A stretch of 64,000 bases of DNA, from the NCBI GenBank assembly GCA_023053685.1, contig JALIGW010000002.1, positions 254,810,739 through 254,874,738 on the forward strand, given 5' to 3'. The notes beneath the pieces are model-generated. The model saw only the letters and a program-made list of their open reading frames with translations. It had not been told where the DNA came from and did not search any database. A program made the translations under genes and the position numbers. The stretch comes from Diadophis punctatus similis (Eukaryota; Chordata; Lepidosauria; Squamata; Dipsadidae). Positions 25,045 to 39,062 of this stretch are shown here, in pieces; position 1 is the stretch's first letter, and each line of letters begins with the position of its first letter.

Positions 25045-26802
25045 GGCCCAAATAGCCGTTTTCCCTCCCTGGTGCCATGTGACTCGTTAGTGTTACAAAT
25101 TCTCAGGTGTGAAGGGGGAGCAAGTGTGTTAAATTTGGTGTTATTGCACTCATTCTCTCATACTGATCACTGGAAGTTCAACATGACACCTCATGGCAAT
25201 GAACTCTCTGAGGATCTGAAAAAACAAATTGTTCTACATAAAGATGGCCTAGCCCTAGGCTATAAGAAGATTGCCAAGAACCTGAAACTGAGCTACAGCA
25301 CTGTGGCCAAGACCATACAGTCGTTTAACAGGACAGGTTCCACTCAGAACAGGCCTCGCCATGGTCGACTAAAGAAGTTGAATGCCCATGTTGAGCGTCA
25401 TATCCAGAGGTTGGCTTTGGGAAATAGACGTATGAGTGCTGCCAGCATTGCTGCAGAGGTTGAAGAGGTGGGGGGGTCAGCCTCTCAGTGCTCAGACCAT
25501 ATGCCGCACACTGTATTAAGTGTGGTCTTCAGGGCGGTCGTCCCAGAAGGAAGCCTCTTCTAAAGATGATGCACAAGAAAGCCCGCAAACGGTTTGCTGC
25601 AAACAAACAGACTTAAGGATATGGATTTCTGGAACTGTATCCTGTGGTCTGCTGAGACCACGATAAATTTATTTGGTTCAGATGATGTCAAGCATGTGTG
25701 GTGGCAACCAGATGAGTACAAAGACAAGTGTGTCTTGCCTACAGTCAAGCATGGTGGTGGGAATGTCATGGTCTGGGGCTGCATGAGTGCTGCCGGTACT
25801 GGAGAGCTACAGTTCATTGAGGGAACCATGAATGACAGCATGATCCCCTCCTTTCGGAGACTGGGCCACAGGGCAGTATTCCAACATGATAACGACCCCA
25901 AACACACCTCCAAAAACAACCACTGCCTTGCTAAAGAAGCTGAGCATAAAGGTAATGGACTGGCCAAGCATGTCTCCAGACCTAAACCCTATTAAGCATC
26001 TGTGGGGCATCCTGAAACAGAAGGTTGAGGTGTGCAAGGTTTCTCACATCCACCAGCTCTGTGACGTCGTCATGAAGGAGTGGAAGAGGACTCCAGTGGC
26101 AACCTGTGAAGCCCTGGTGAACTCTATGCCCAAAAGGGTTAAGGCAATGTTGGAAAATAATGGTGGCCACACAAAATATTGACACTTTGGGTTCCATTTG
26201 GACATTATCATTTAGGGGTGTACTCACTTTTGTTACCAGGGGTTTAGACATTAATGGCTGTGTGTTGTGTTATTTTGAGGGGACAGCACATTTACACTGT
26301 TACAGAAGCTGTACACCCGCTACTTTACATTGTAACCGAGTGTCATTTGTTCAGTGTTGTCACATGAAGAGATATTGTTAAATATTTACAAAATGTGAGG
26401 GGGTGTACTCACTTCTGTGAGATACTGTAGGAATAAACGGATCAAAGTGGGAGGAACTGCGAGAGACCAGTACTTTTCGTAATTCTTTGACTTGGAATTG
26501 TGCAAGGCTAATGAAAAATAAATAAATACATTGCCACATTGCCATTTTTGAAAACCCTTATTTATAACCTCTACTTCAAAAATAAGCAAATCATATTAAA
26601 AAAAATAAAGCAGACTATTAAAATCCAAAGAGAATGGCCACATAGAGCATGTAATCGTGGTACTTTAGGCTACCAAATAATTTTCAGTCCTGATTTGCGC
26701 CTCAATTAGGAGATCAAACATTCCTGCTTTGGAAAGACTGAGAAATTACTTTCCCGGGGATTTTTTTCTTCTTTGTTTTCTTCCATTCAGCCAATGGCTC
26801 AG

Positions 26803-26905
26803 ACTACTAGATCAATCAATGATAGACAGAGCGATACATCAGTTGATCCAGAAGTGGGGTTACTTTACTGAAAGGCACTGAAGGTTTTGCAGATTCAATG
26901 CTAAA
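26803..26905. repeat. Unit C copy of the duplicated intron block
   Basis: Matches 252-362 (unit A) and 45490-45620 (unit D). Further homology with D extends on both sides, from 26450 to 27010. Confidence 0.75.
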
Positions 26906-27009
26906 ATTTCCCCAAATAATTCTTTAGTGAAAGCAATTTTCATATTTGCCCATTTTCTCACCTAAAATTAGGACTTGTGTGAAGCAAAGCCATTTATCTT
27001 AGTGCATAT

Positions 27010-27850
27010 CTTTGCTTTGGGAATTTGGGAACAATGGAACAGAATACCAGAGTTGATAGGGATCTTGGAGGTCTTCAGTCCAACCCCTTGTTCTGACAGG
27101 AAGCCCTATAACATTTCAGATAAATGGCTGTCCAATTTCTTCATAAACACCTCCAGTGTCGGAGCACACACAATTTCTGGAGGCAAGTCATTCCACTGAT
27201 TAATTGTTCTCACTGTCAGGAAATTTCTCTTTAGGATGGTTCTCTCCTTGAGAGAACCTATCATGTCATGCCCCGGTCCTTCTTTTCATTAAAGCAGACA
27301 TACCCAATTTCAGCAACAGTTCATTATATGTTTTAGCCTCCAGTCCACTAATAATTTTTGTTGCTCTTCTCTGCACTTTTTCTAGAGTCTCGAACCTTTT
27401 TACATCTGGCAACCAAAACTGGATGCAATATTCCAAGTGAGTTCTACCAAGGCATTATAAAGTGATACTATGTGATCTTGATTCTATCCCCCTCTTAATG
27501 CAGCCTACGATTCTGTTGGGGCTTTTTTGGCAACTGTAGTTACACTGCTGGCTCATGTTTAAGTGATTGTCCACTAGGACTCCAAGATCCCTGTTGTACT
27601 GTTGTACTGTTGAGCCAGGTATCACCTATTCTGTGCCTATGCACTTAGTTTTTCTTTCCTAAATGTAGAAACTTACATTTCTCACTGTTGATTTCATTTT
27701 GTTAGATGGGGCCCAATCTGTCGATCCTTCTATGTACATCTTGAGCCTATCTCCTGGAGTGTTGTTATTCCTGTCAATTTGAGCTTGCCTGAAAATTGGA
27801 GGAGTTCCCCTTCTATCCTCTTGTCTAAAACATTGATGAAGTTGAATAGA
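27010..27850 (-). mobile_element. Antisense CR1 3' region directly upstream of the unit C KRAB exon
   Basis: The minus strand reads as a CR1 C-terminus and 3' UTR, including the antisense of a GGGTTGGACT-type tail near 27078 and of the RRATKII-type block near 27350. The orthologous insertion in unit D (45740-47340) has the same limits, so it predates the C/D split. Only about 40 bp separate its end from the KRAB acceptor. Confidence 0.75.
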
Positions 27851-27891
27851 TCTTTTGAATCCTCCTGTTCTGTTCTTCTCTCCGTGTTTAG

Positions 27892-28021
27892 GAGAGTCTT
27901 GTGTCCTTCGAGGAGGTGGCTGTGTATTTCTCTGAGGAGGAATGGTCTCAACTGGATCCTGACCAGAAAGCACTGCATTCGGAAGTCATGCTTGAAAACC
28001 ATAGGAACGTGGTCTCTCTGG
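27892..28021 (+). CDS. Unit C KRAB A-box exon
   Basis: 130 nt, phase 0 in, phase 1 out, TTTAG acceptor and GTAAGA donor. It encodes [18 protein letters not shown] and continues through the [11 protein letters not shown] core that contacts TRIM28 in this family. It carries His and Ser where the family often has Tyr-Arg (ALHSEVMLE). No KRAB B box is recognisable in the next exon. The donor joins 28917 across an 895-bp intron. Confidence 0.92.
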
Positions 28022-28867
28022 GTAAGAGTTTTCTAGTCCCCAATCAGAGAGTTCAAGAAGACAGATTTTAGATAGTTTTTTATTTTAAAAAATCACTAAT
28101 CAGATATTATCTCCTGGGAGGGAGAAGGAAAGGATCTGGCCTTCTCATACTCCAAGGGAGGAAAGAGTCAGTGTCTCTTTGTTTAAATGCTTTCTGTCTG
28201 TATTTCTTACCTGTATTATTCCATTTTTATTTGAACTTATCTGTGGAGGCCGAAAAGAATGACGTGTGCTTTTATGTGTCCTCTGGAGGTCATGTGAGGG
28301 GAATGTATTGTCATTTGTCCTCTGAAACCTCCCAAAGTCCTTGCAAGCCGATGAGACTTTGGGGCAGCGAAATAGCCATTCTTGAAGCTTCCCATTCTTT
28401 CCAATCTCAGTTCAAAGAGCATTTACAAGCTAATGGGAGGCTTCAAGCAAGAATTTAGCTACAAAATCTCATTGCTGGGATCAAGGAACAGGCCGAGCCC
28501 GCCAGACACCATGGAGCAGCTGCTCCAAGGTACACCGGGGAAGAAGGAGCTTGTTTCAAAATTGTTTCATTTCTCACAGGTCTCTGCCAAAATTAACCCA
28601 CCCCATAAATCTTAAATTATCTCCTAATTCCTCCTTGGATGTTTTCCCTGATTATTCCTTAACTCAAAACTGACTTTGAGTGAGATTTGCATATACATAG
28701 ATAACTGTAAAGAAAAATGTGTTTCCTAGATATTTTCAAAGCTTTCATGACTCATGAATATAGAAATCATCCTGTCTATATCACACCACTGTAAGCATGC
28801 AAACATACAACCTAATGGAATTTTGGAAAACGTCAGAAGGAAATTCAATTGACTTTCTACTGTTTGA

Positions 28868-30735
<1,868 letters not shown>

Positions 30736-30985
30736 GGTCAAAACCTGGTTCAAAAAAAGTAGCTATGAGTGGGACCATGGATTTTGGTTTATCTAGTCTA
30801 GAGAAAATAAGGATTAGGAGTGACATGATAGCAATATTCCAGTATTTGAGAGGCTACCATAAAGAGGAGGGGGTCAATTTTTTCCCCAAAGCACCAGAGG
30901 GCAAGACAAGAAACAATGGATGGAGAGAAGCAACCTGGAATTTCCTTACAGTGAGAACAATTAAGCAGGCAGAAGCCAGCAGCAG
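30736..30985 (+). mobile_element. CR1 fragment behind unit C
   Basis: Same CR1 region as 10590-11030 but with an internal deletion that joins GTGGGACC directly to TGGATTTTGGTTT (about 30775). Unit D has the identical junction (about 50680). Ends near a broken LTVRTIKQ block. Confidence 0.8.
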
Positions 30986-31655
30986 GGCACCCCCCTCCTG
31001 CTCCGGGAGGGAAGGCAAGCGGCACACCATCTGGTTTATCCATCCGGGTGGTGGCGGGTGCTGGGGCAGGTGGGATGGAGGTGGGAGTGATGTGCGAGCC
31101 GAATGTTGGGAACCGAGCTCGGAGTTTGCAAGTGGGCTCGGCTGGGCCACTTAGCAGGGAGGGAGACTCCTGCCTATTTAGTTCACTTCAGCGCGGGGTG
31201 GGAAAGCAGAAGGCAGAGGAAATATGTGCCTCTCGGTGTTCCACCCTCCTTTGCATCCCAGAATTTGATACTGTGCTCTCTTTCTCACTTTTTCCTTTCT
31301 CTCCTCCCTCTCTCCTTCCTCCCTCCCTCCCTTTTGTTCCTTCCTCCCTTCCTCCTCCTTCCTCTCTCTCTGATTCTGATTCTCTTGTGCCTCATCTCTT
31401 GTTGGGTCTTGTGGACACTTCTTCCAGCCCTTTTTGGTGTGCACAGTACCAACAAGGGCCAGAAGAAGCGCCCATGAGACCCAGCAAGAGATAAGGCAAG
31501 TACAGGGGCACTTTGCTCCCTCTCTGGAATATGGAGCAAGTCTCCATCCCCTGCTATTGACCTTACCTTCTCAGGCCTGTGAGGAGTGATTGGGAGGGCA
31601 GGGCGAGGGGCAGGGCCAGCCAGTGGTGGGATCACCCAACAGCCACAGCAGAGGG
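30986..31655. other. GC-rich unassigned stretch
   Basis: Contains a CT-rich run (31290-31380) and, at about 31655-31705, an end resembling a hAT repeat (GAGCCGCATGCGGCTCTGGA). No LTR matching the gypsy 3' end is found, so the gypsy element seems 5'-truncated. Nothing else is recognised. Confidence 0.4.
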
Positions 31656-33185
31656 ATCAAAGAGCCGCATGCGGCTCTGGAACCGCAGGTTGCTGACACC
31701 CGAGCTAGATGAATCTGGGAAATGGAGACACTGGATGGCTTTTCACGGCCAGATGATTGAGAACCTGCCGGAGAGGTTGAACCAGATGAGCATCGAGGGC
31801 ATGGGATAACCATGCAGATCTGAAGTGCCCAGAGTGATCCTGAACTGGCCTACTTTGACGTTCCCACCCCGCCGCAGGCCAGTTCCAGTTTCAATGACTC
31901 AGTTGGCTAGCCCTCCCCCAGTGCTGTCGGCAGTCTTGCTCAGGTCCACAGCAAAGCCCGCTGCCCCATCATCGGTTGGCGAGTCCACCCAGCCACCTAC
32001 ACCACCTACCGGGGCAGCAAGATACCCCCACCATGGACATATTACCCCAGGGCCGGCTGGGTCCATGGGCAATGGAATCAAACTTGGGCATTGCCACAGT
32101 CTCCTCCCCCTCCCCAATCTGCCCCTCCACCGATGAAGGATACCTTTGACAGGGACCCGAACAAGCTTGTGTTCTTCCTGAAGCAGCTGTGGGCCCACAT
32201 AGATTACCATGCTGCAGACTACCCCAGCGACTAAGTCATGGTCCAGGTCATGACAACAAACTTGAAGGGGAACACAGCAGAATGGGTGATCCAACTCCAT
32301 AATGAAGACGCACCAGAAATTTCAGAGCTATGGTTCAGAGCTACTTTCAATGGAACCCCGGGGAAGCTGGCGTACTTTCCGAATTGGATCTGTTCCCATC
32401 TGTACCGCTATGGGGCTCAGTACCAATCGGACCAAGAAATAATCTTGGCGCAGGCAATATGATGGCAGGAGAAGCAGCTGAATGGCTAACCCAATTACAC
32501 AAAGAAGGGGCTCCAGAACTAGAGGATGCCAATGAATTTGTGCAGCTGCTAAGGACCATTATTTGAGAACCCAGAGAGAAGAAACAGAGGCCGAGATCAA
32601 GGACCTGAAGCAAATGAGTCGGCCTGCAAAGGAGTTGGCTGGGAATTCCGGAGAGTGGCAGGAAAACTAAGACTGGCCAGAATGCCTCTTTGTTCAGCAT
32701 TTCAAAGAAGCCCTAGATCAGGGCTTGGCCCTTCAGAGGGGTCCCTGATCGCATACAGGACAAGCTTGGGCCTTCAGAGGGGTCCCTGATCGCATACAGG
32801 AATGGTATTGGATGGCAGTGACTATGGACCTCGAAATCCACCCTCACTGGAAACCCACTTCGGGGGGAAACCCCAAGTGACCCCTGGGACATTGAACCTG
32901 TGTAAAACAGGTCGGAGAGCCAAAGCTGACCCCCACAACCATGATCAAGTGCTTCAGGTGTGGCCAGCAAGACCACCAAGCATCAGAATGCCTGGCCCTG
33001 GCCCCCGTCCCTCAGACCCAGACTCCAGCAAGTTCTAAAATGAAGAAAACTCCACGGAAGCCGCTGGACAAAGGAAAACTCGCTCGGCAAGCTGTTGAGG
33101 TTCCTCCCCCACCTTCAAAGGAGGGAGAAATTCCAGCTCCGGACCCTCTCCAGGCACAAGCAGTGAGGCCAGCGAAGAGGATCCA

Positions 33186-33650
33186 ATGGTAAATGAGGTC
33201 ATCTGCCCCTTTGCCATAAAGTTCCGAATAGTGGTACCCAGAGGAGACAGGGCCCAGGGAGACATAGAAGCCGTCATAGACACTGGATGTACTAGGTGCC
33301 TAATTAGCCTCTCCACTATCCAGAAGCTAGGGATAGACACTAAACCCCTGGGGCACCCCATACACTTTGAGCAAGTTGATGGGACGTTAATAATCAGAGA
33401 CCCAGCCACTGTAGTCACCGAGCTTGTGAGACTGGAGATGGGACATCATTGTGAACTTATACGCTTCGTGGTAGCCCCGGAGATGATGGAGTTGCTCATC
33501 CTAGGCCTTGCCTGGCTGGACAAATGGGGTCCAGCCATCATGTCGGAAGACAGCTACCAAAAGCTAAAAATAGGCATCGGCCCACTACCACCGTCCCCTC
33601 AGGGCAAAGCTCAACCACTTCAGCCTCCAATCAGCCCTGGTTGGGGATAG
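33186..33650 (+). pseudogene. Gypsy protease-region fragment
   Basis: A 154-codon open stretch with the retropepsin motif DTGCTRCLIS and a downstream ILGLAWL block. It is part of the dead gypsy polyprotein, not a host aspartic protease. Confidence 0.75.
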
Positions 33651-33951
33651 CAGCCGCCGGGGATGGCCCACCTGGCTTCCCCCAGGTGCCCAAAGAGTAC
33701 AGGGACCTGGCAGATGCATTCAGCGAGCACAAATGTAACACCTTCATCCCCCACCACCCCACCGACTGCGCAATAGAATTCACGCCAGGAGCCAAGGTGC
33801 CAAAACCCAAGATGTATTCCATGATCCCTAGAGAGATGGACGAATTGAGGAAGTACATCGATACCAATTTGGCAAGGGATTTCATCCAGCGCGCCAAATC
33901 TAAAGTAGTGGCCCCAGTGCTGTTCAAAGAAAAGAAGGGGGATGGGGGTCT

Positions 33952-34863
33952 GTGTGGATTTCCATGGAATTAATGCTGTGCATGGAGAATACCTACCCTC
34001 CCCCCCTAATGAAAGGCATGCTAAGTCACCTATTGAAGGGCAAAGGGTTCACAAAACTAGAGCTGAGCGAAGCATATTACCAGGTACGAATCAGGGAAGG
34101 GGATGAATGGAAGATGGCCTTCAACTGCCCTTTAGGCAACTTCCAGTTCAAAGTCATGCCGTTCGGACTCCAGGCAGCCCCTGCCATCTTCATGCACCTA
34201 ATCAATGGTGTGCTGCATGATCACCTGTATAAGGGGGTCCTAGTTTCCCTGGTTGACATTCTCATATTCAGCGAGACTCTGGAAGAACAAATTAAGCTAG
34301 TACGGCAAGTTCTGAAAAACTCCTGGCCGCAAAACTCTGCAAATCTGTCAAAATGCGAGTTTCATAAAACTGCCCTGGACTACCTGGGCTACTGAGTGTC
34401 GAACCAATGAGTCTAGATGGATCCAGGAAAAGTAAAAGCAGTGCTGGACTGGCAACCACCACACACCTGCAAGCAACTCCAGAGCTTCCTGGGGTTTGCC
34501 AACTTTTACAGACAATTCATTTCAGCTTTTGCTGAGGTAGCCTTGCCCCTGACAGAGCTGCTGAAAACAGGAAGGGCTACTTCGAAGCCGCGGCCGAGCC
34601 AACCACTGGCTTGGTCACTGGACTGCCAGAGAGCGTTAAAAAAACTAAAAAAGCTCTTCACAGAAGAACCCATTCTTCAGCACCCCGACCCTGAATGGCT
34701 GTTTATCGTCCAAGCCTATGCTAGTGGCGTGGCCATAGTAGCGGTGCTCTTACAAAAGAACCCCCAGGGCCAATTCCAGCCCTGCGCCTACGTGTCCAAG
34801 AAGCTCATGGACACCAAAAGGTGGTGGGCAGTATGGGAAAAGGAAGCCTATGCCGTCAGATAG
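33952..34863 (+). pseudogene. Gypsy RT / RNase H fragments
   Basis: Two consecutive frames (33952-34395 and 34417-34863), separated by an in-frame stop, cover the RT fingers and palm (KLELSEAYYQVRI, FQFKVMPFGLQAAPA) and the RNase H start. The catalytic YxDD is mutated, so polymerase activity is not expected. Confidence 0.8.
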
Positions 34864-36599
34864 GTCCTCCTCCTGGCGGCACTTCCTGGAGGGGAGTAAG
34901 GTGCCTTTTGAGGTTTGGACTGACCATAAAAACCTTGAGACACTAAAGACCCCCCAAAAAACTCCCCCAAGCAAGTCCACTGAGCACAGTATTTTAAGTG
35001 GTTCAACTTTGAGCTAAAATACATCCCAGGGGGGAAGAACCTGCTCACAGATGCCTTGTCAAGAAAGCCACAGATTAACAGTCAGCGAGAGGAGGTCATG
35101 CACACGATCATTCCCCCTTCCCAGCAGATAGCCCAAGTCACCACAAGAGGTCAAACTAGACGTCGGGATGACCCCAGAGGGGATCAAATGACAGCAGCAC
35201 TGAAGTCTGCATTCCCAGCTGACCAGTGGTTTGGTGAGAATCTGGACACCCTAACTCTAAGGGAGGGATTGGCCTGGAAAGGGTCCAAACTGTATGTCCC
35301 TGCCAGCTTGAGGCTCCAGATCCTACAGCACAGCCACGACTCCTGGTTGGCCGGTCACTTCAGAATTCAAAGACTCTTCACTTAACCAGGAGGCAATTCT
35401 AGTGGCCCAAGATGAAGGCAGATGTAGAAGATTATGTTAAGAGTTGCGCTATGTGCAGCCATGAAGATGAGACTGGGGAAGCCCCCTGGGCTTCTCCAAC
35501 AAGTGCCTGACCCCTGCTGGCCCTGGGAGGAAATTGCCATTGACTTTATAGTCAACCTCCCAGAGAGCGGAGGGAACATGGTCATTTGGACCGTGATTGA
35601 CTTATTCTCAAAGCAAGGCCACTTCACTGCCTGCTTGGGTTACCCTCTGCCAGGAAATTAGTCAGGATGTTTATAAAGCAAGTATACCAGTTGCACGGAG
35701 TGCCCCGCAGGGTAATCTCCAACCGAGGGGTTCAGTGCATAGTGAAGTTCTGGAGGGAGTTCCTAAAGTCCATAGGATCAACTCAGGGGCTTAGCTCAGC
35801 TTTTCATCCAAGTACTAACGGAGCTGCAGAACGCGCAAACACCATGGTGGAACAGTATCTGAGATGCTGTGAACTATCAACAAAACAACTGGGTGGACTT
35901 GCTGCCTTTCACAGAGGTGGCTTACAATAACACAGTGCACAGTAGCACCGACTGACCCCCTTCCAGGTCACTAGCGGCATGGACTTTGTCCCCATGCCTG
36001 AGCTGCCTCGAGAGCCACCATCGTCCATGAACCTGGCAGAGTGAATGGAATTGTTAAGGCTGCGTTGGGAGAATACGAAGCGAGCCCTGGCTGAGGCAGC
36101 CAAGGCATACAAAAAACAGGCAGATAAGCACCGATCCCTCCATCCCCCCTTCCGGATGGAGATTGTGTATACCTGTCAACAAAATATCTTAAGCTAAAAT
36201 TGCCTAGCAAGAAACTGGGACCTAAGTTTCTAGGGCCATTCTCAATAGTGAAAGTAATTAACCCAGTGACAGTACAACTTAGTCTCCCACGCCTGCTAGG
36301 GAAAGTGCATCCAGTTTTCCATAGCAGCTTGTTAAAGCCCATAGTTAACTCACATCTAACACCAAGGAACAGGTCAGCCCCTTAACCGGTTGTGGTACAG
36401 GGTGAGACCCACTATGAGGTTAAGAAAATATTGGACCCGGTTACACCAGGGTCACTTGTAATATTTAGTCCACTGGAAGGGATATCCTTTGTCTGAGGCT
36501 AGATGGTTGAAGAGCTGGGATGTGAAAACATAGTTTAGTAAAACAATTCCATGAGAAATTCCCTAGCAAGCCAAAGGGGCCCCCTGGGGGGGGAAGAGG

Positions 36600-37080
36600 T
36601 GGTTGGGAACGGTATTATTAACCCCTATCACTTATCTCATTTCAGGATGTCCTAATCTGCTGGGTGTAGGGAGCAGCCTGTCATCCCTAGAACCATCTTT
36701 AATGGGAGTCTTCAGGGCTGCTGCAGCGGTGGCTGCGCAAGCTGTGGGAACGGGAAGGGGGAGGTAGAGATAGTGTGGGGTCTGTAATCATAACATTCTT
36801 TTCCTTGGGAGTCAAGGATATCTCGCCAGCACCTGGGGAGGCGTGTCTGGAAGTTAATTGAAGTTGGGACAGTGACCAGATTGGGCCATGTGTGCTTGGC
36901 GGGTAAGGAACTTCGATTTTACTTTGGGGTGGGGAAAAACGCGGGGTTTTCAGATTCGGGTTTTCCCCAGATGTGCCAAAATGACATCTCTAATAAATTT
37001 GTACTTTGAGGAAGATGCCTGCCTTGGAGTGTTGATTCCGTTGGGGATGTTACTTGGAACCCTGACGGAAGGCACTTTAT
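36600..37080 (+). mobile_element. Probable gypsy 3' LTR
   Basis: A purine-rich run near 36575-36600 (GGGGGGGGAAGAGGTGG) fits a polypurine tract. The following sequence shares the CAGATTCGGGTTTTCC and CTCTAATAAA blocks with a second copy at 50880-51185. The LTR limits and the target duplication are not resolved. Confidence 0.55.
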
Positions 37081-37290
37081 GAATGCATTGGGGTGGGGGA
37101 TAATAGGTGTTGGGGCTGATTCATTTAACGGGATCCACTTAACAAATCCTCGTGGTACAAATGTCATCGGCAAGCTCCATTCCATTTGTAACTCGAGGAT
37201 TCCCTGTATATTGCAATTTCACATACACACAAAAAAACTTTGATCTTTTCCCCTAACCTTGTTATCATTTCATTTCTCTTTTCTTTGGAG

Positions 37291-38220
37291 GCTATAATGG
37301 GCAGGCAAATAAAGATTCTGAAGAGCCATTCCAAGTGATTCAGCATGAAGACAGAATAAAGAAACGTACAGTAAAAATGGGGGGAAAATTATGAGAGAAA
37401 GCAGTCAAATAATTTGAATTGCGAGAGTTCATCTTCCATTGAGCCTTCAGTGCAAGACCTTCTTGTCCAGCAAGGGAAAATAAGGAAGAAATACACTGGG
37501 AAAAATGTAACGCTAATAAAAGCTAAATTGCTTGTAAATGAACAGTTTCCAATCCAAAACAAAGGGGAAGATGCTATAAGCAGACACAGTGGGAAAAAAT
37601 GCAATGGGACTTTCACTCTTTCTCTTGGAAATAAGCCTCTTACTTCCCAAGAAGGGATCCACACAGAGGAGAAGCCATATAAATGCATGCAGTATGGGAA
37701 GGCCTTTGCTCAGTCCGGTGTCTTACTTCCCATAAAAGAATCCACACAGGGTAGAAGCCACATAAATGCATCGAGTGTAGAAAGATTTTTAGTCTAAGAG
37801 GTCAACTTACTTCCCATAAGATGGTCCGCACGGGATAAACCATATAAATGCATGGAGTGTGGAAAGCTTTCAGTGATAATATTTCCCTTACTTCCCATAA
37901 AAGGATCCACCTTTGGGAGAAATCTTACAACTGCATTTAATGTGGAAAGAGCTTCAGTGATAGTGGTTCCCTCAATTACCATAACAATATTCACATGAGA
38001 AAAACCATATGAATACAAGGAGTCCTGAAGGAGCTTTATATGAATGGATCCACACAGGAGTAGCCTTATCAATTCAGTGTGGCAGGAGCCTCAACAGGAA
38101 TTGTAATCCAAAACATCATGCAAGAGTCTTCTTGGATAATAATCCTCATAAATGCGAGACCTACTTTGATATGATCCAAATAAGACAAAGCGAAGGCTCA
38201 ATCCTCTCTTATGGTTTTAG
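37291..38220 (+). pseudogene. Unit E: decayed zinc-finger exon
   Basis: The intron end CTAACCTTGTTATCATTTCA and an AG acceptor match the other units, and the exon begins in the same way (TATAATGGGCAGG). An in-frame TGA follows near 37394. Frames then shift between 37414-37797 (spacer plus a first finger with Tyr for Cys) and later broken fingers to about 38000. No KRAB or SCAN exon accompanies it, since the gypsy element occupies the upstream side. It appears to be an old, dead member of the array. Confidence 0.85.
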
Positions 38221-38690
38221 CTAAGTAGGGGGTTGTAAGGCAAAAATGAGAACCAGTGAAGATTAACCAGTGGAGATTAAGAGATTAATCATTTCAAGAA
38301 ACTCCCTCTGATGAATATATTTACTAGAACAGAGTTGCAGGTAAAAATGCAATTGGTCCTGAATCCCCTATTATAGTTTGAGCTTTCCTTTGCTTAATCT
38401 TGTCCCAATCCACCTTTCCACCCTGCTTCCCATTATATAATGCAAGAAAGAAAACCGTAAGGAGAATGGGGTTATAAGTGATGCTGAATTAGAAGATGCG
38501 ACTAAGAGCCTCTGTGCCCTAACTCTAGTTTTCTCTCCTCGCCTTCTCTCGAACTGGCTCCAAAATAAGAGTAAAGGGAGAACTTAAAGTGTGCTGCCGT
38601 AAGACATGCTGAAGTATCAGCAAAGGAAATGGACTTTTGGAAACTCGGGGGCCAGAAATATAGTTAGGAGAAGCACTCCAGGGATGCTAC
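38221..38690. other. Intergenic stretch, nothing recognised
   Basis: I see no coding frame, repeat family or RNA gene that I can support here. Confidence 0.5.
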
Positions 38691-39062
38691 CACATACCTC
38701 CCAATGACCAGTGAGAGCCCAAAGGGTCGGTCTCCTCCAGGTCCTGTCAGCTAAACTGTCGGCTGGCAGGCCCTTGGGAAAGGGCCTTCTCTGTGGCGGC
38801 CCCGGCTCTCTGGAACCAGCTACCTCCCGAGATCCGTACTACCCCCCCCCCTTTATTGGCCTTCCGTAAAGCCGTTAAGACCTGGCTTATCCAACAGGCC
38901 TGGTGATGAGAGACGAGGTCGGCCCATGAATGCTGGATGCATGTAATTTTTACTGTATTTTTAATCTGTTTTTTAATTTTCTATTTATGTTTCTTCCTGT
39001 TGTGAGCCGCCCAGAGTCCTTCGGGAATTGGGCGGCATAGAAATGTAAAAATTAATAAATGT
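38690..39062 (+). mobile_element. L2/Rex-like LINE 3' end
   Basis: On + the sequence encodes the decayed C-terminus (GGPGSLEPATSRDP, then LAFRKAVKTWLIQQAW when the frame is followed across a C-run). It ends in a 3' UTR with GAGCCGCCCAGAGTCC and GGGCGGCATAGAAATGT. It corresponds to 20990-21460 and 55170-55680. Confidence 0.65.

Larger units (their letters stand above)
24216..26427 (+). mobile_element. Tc1/mariner element with long TIRs, decayed transposase
   Basis: A TA duplication (24214-24215 and 26428-26429) flanks inverted repeats of over 200 bp that begin near-identically (ATATCACAGAAGTGAGTACA on the left, antisense of CTTCTGTGAGATACTG on the right). The site is empty in unit D near 45150. 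The transposase starts at about 25183 (MTPHGNELSEDLKK) with paired helix-turn-helix and GRPR-like segments, then breaks by frameshifts near 25470-25560. The DDE triad is damaged: the first Asp reads Ala (WSAE, 25651) and the third acidic residue reads Lys (IKHLW, 25992). A SINE and a MITE are nested in its left half. Confidence 0.9.
31660..37080 (+). mobile_element. Inactive Ty3/gypsy LTR retrotransposon
   Basis: Gene order gag, protease, reverse transcriptase, RNase H, integrase is all visible on + in broken frames. Gag ends with a CCHC zinc knuckle (CFRCGQQDHQASEC, about 32950). The protease has a DTG triad (about 33282). The RT lies at 33660-34400, and its YxDD box is altered (both Tyr and one Asp substituted, about 34255). 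RNase H is near 34680-34860. The integrase (35320-36350) has its second catalytic Asp changed to Asn (about 35725). Numerous stops and frameshifts interrupt it. 36600-37080 looks like the 3' LTR. The 5' LTR is not found. Confidence 0.88.

Noticed and set aside
25072..26182. Active or domesticated Tc1 transposase
   Set aside because: Frameshifts near 25470-25560 and beyond, and two of three catalytic acidic residues are changed.
33186..36385. Domesticated gypsy protease or integrase host gene
   Set aside because: Many stops and frameshifts, with altered RT and integrase catalytic residues. No sign of a preserved long frame.
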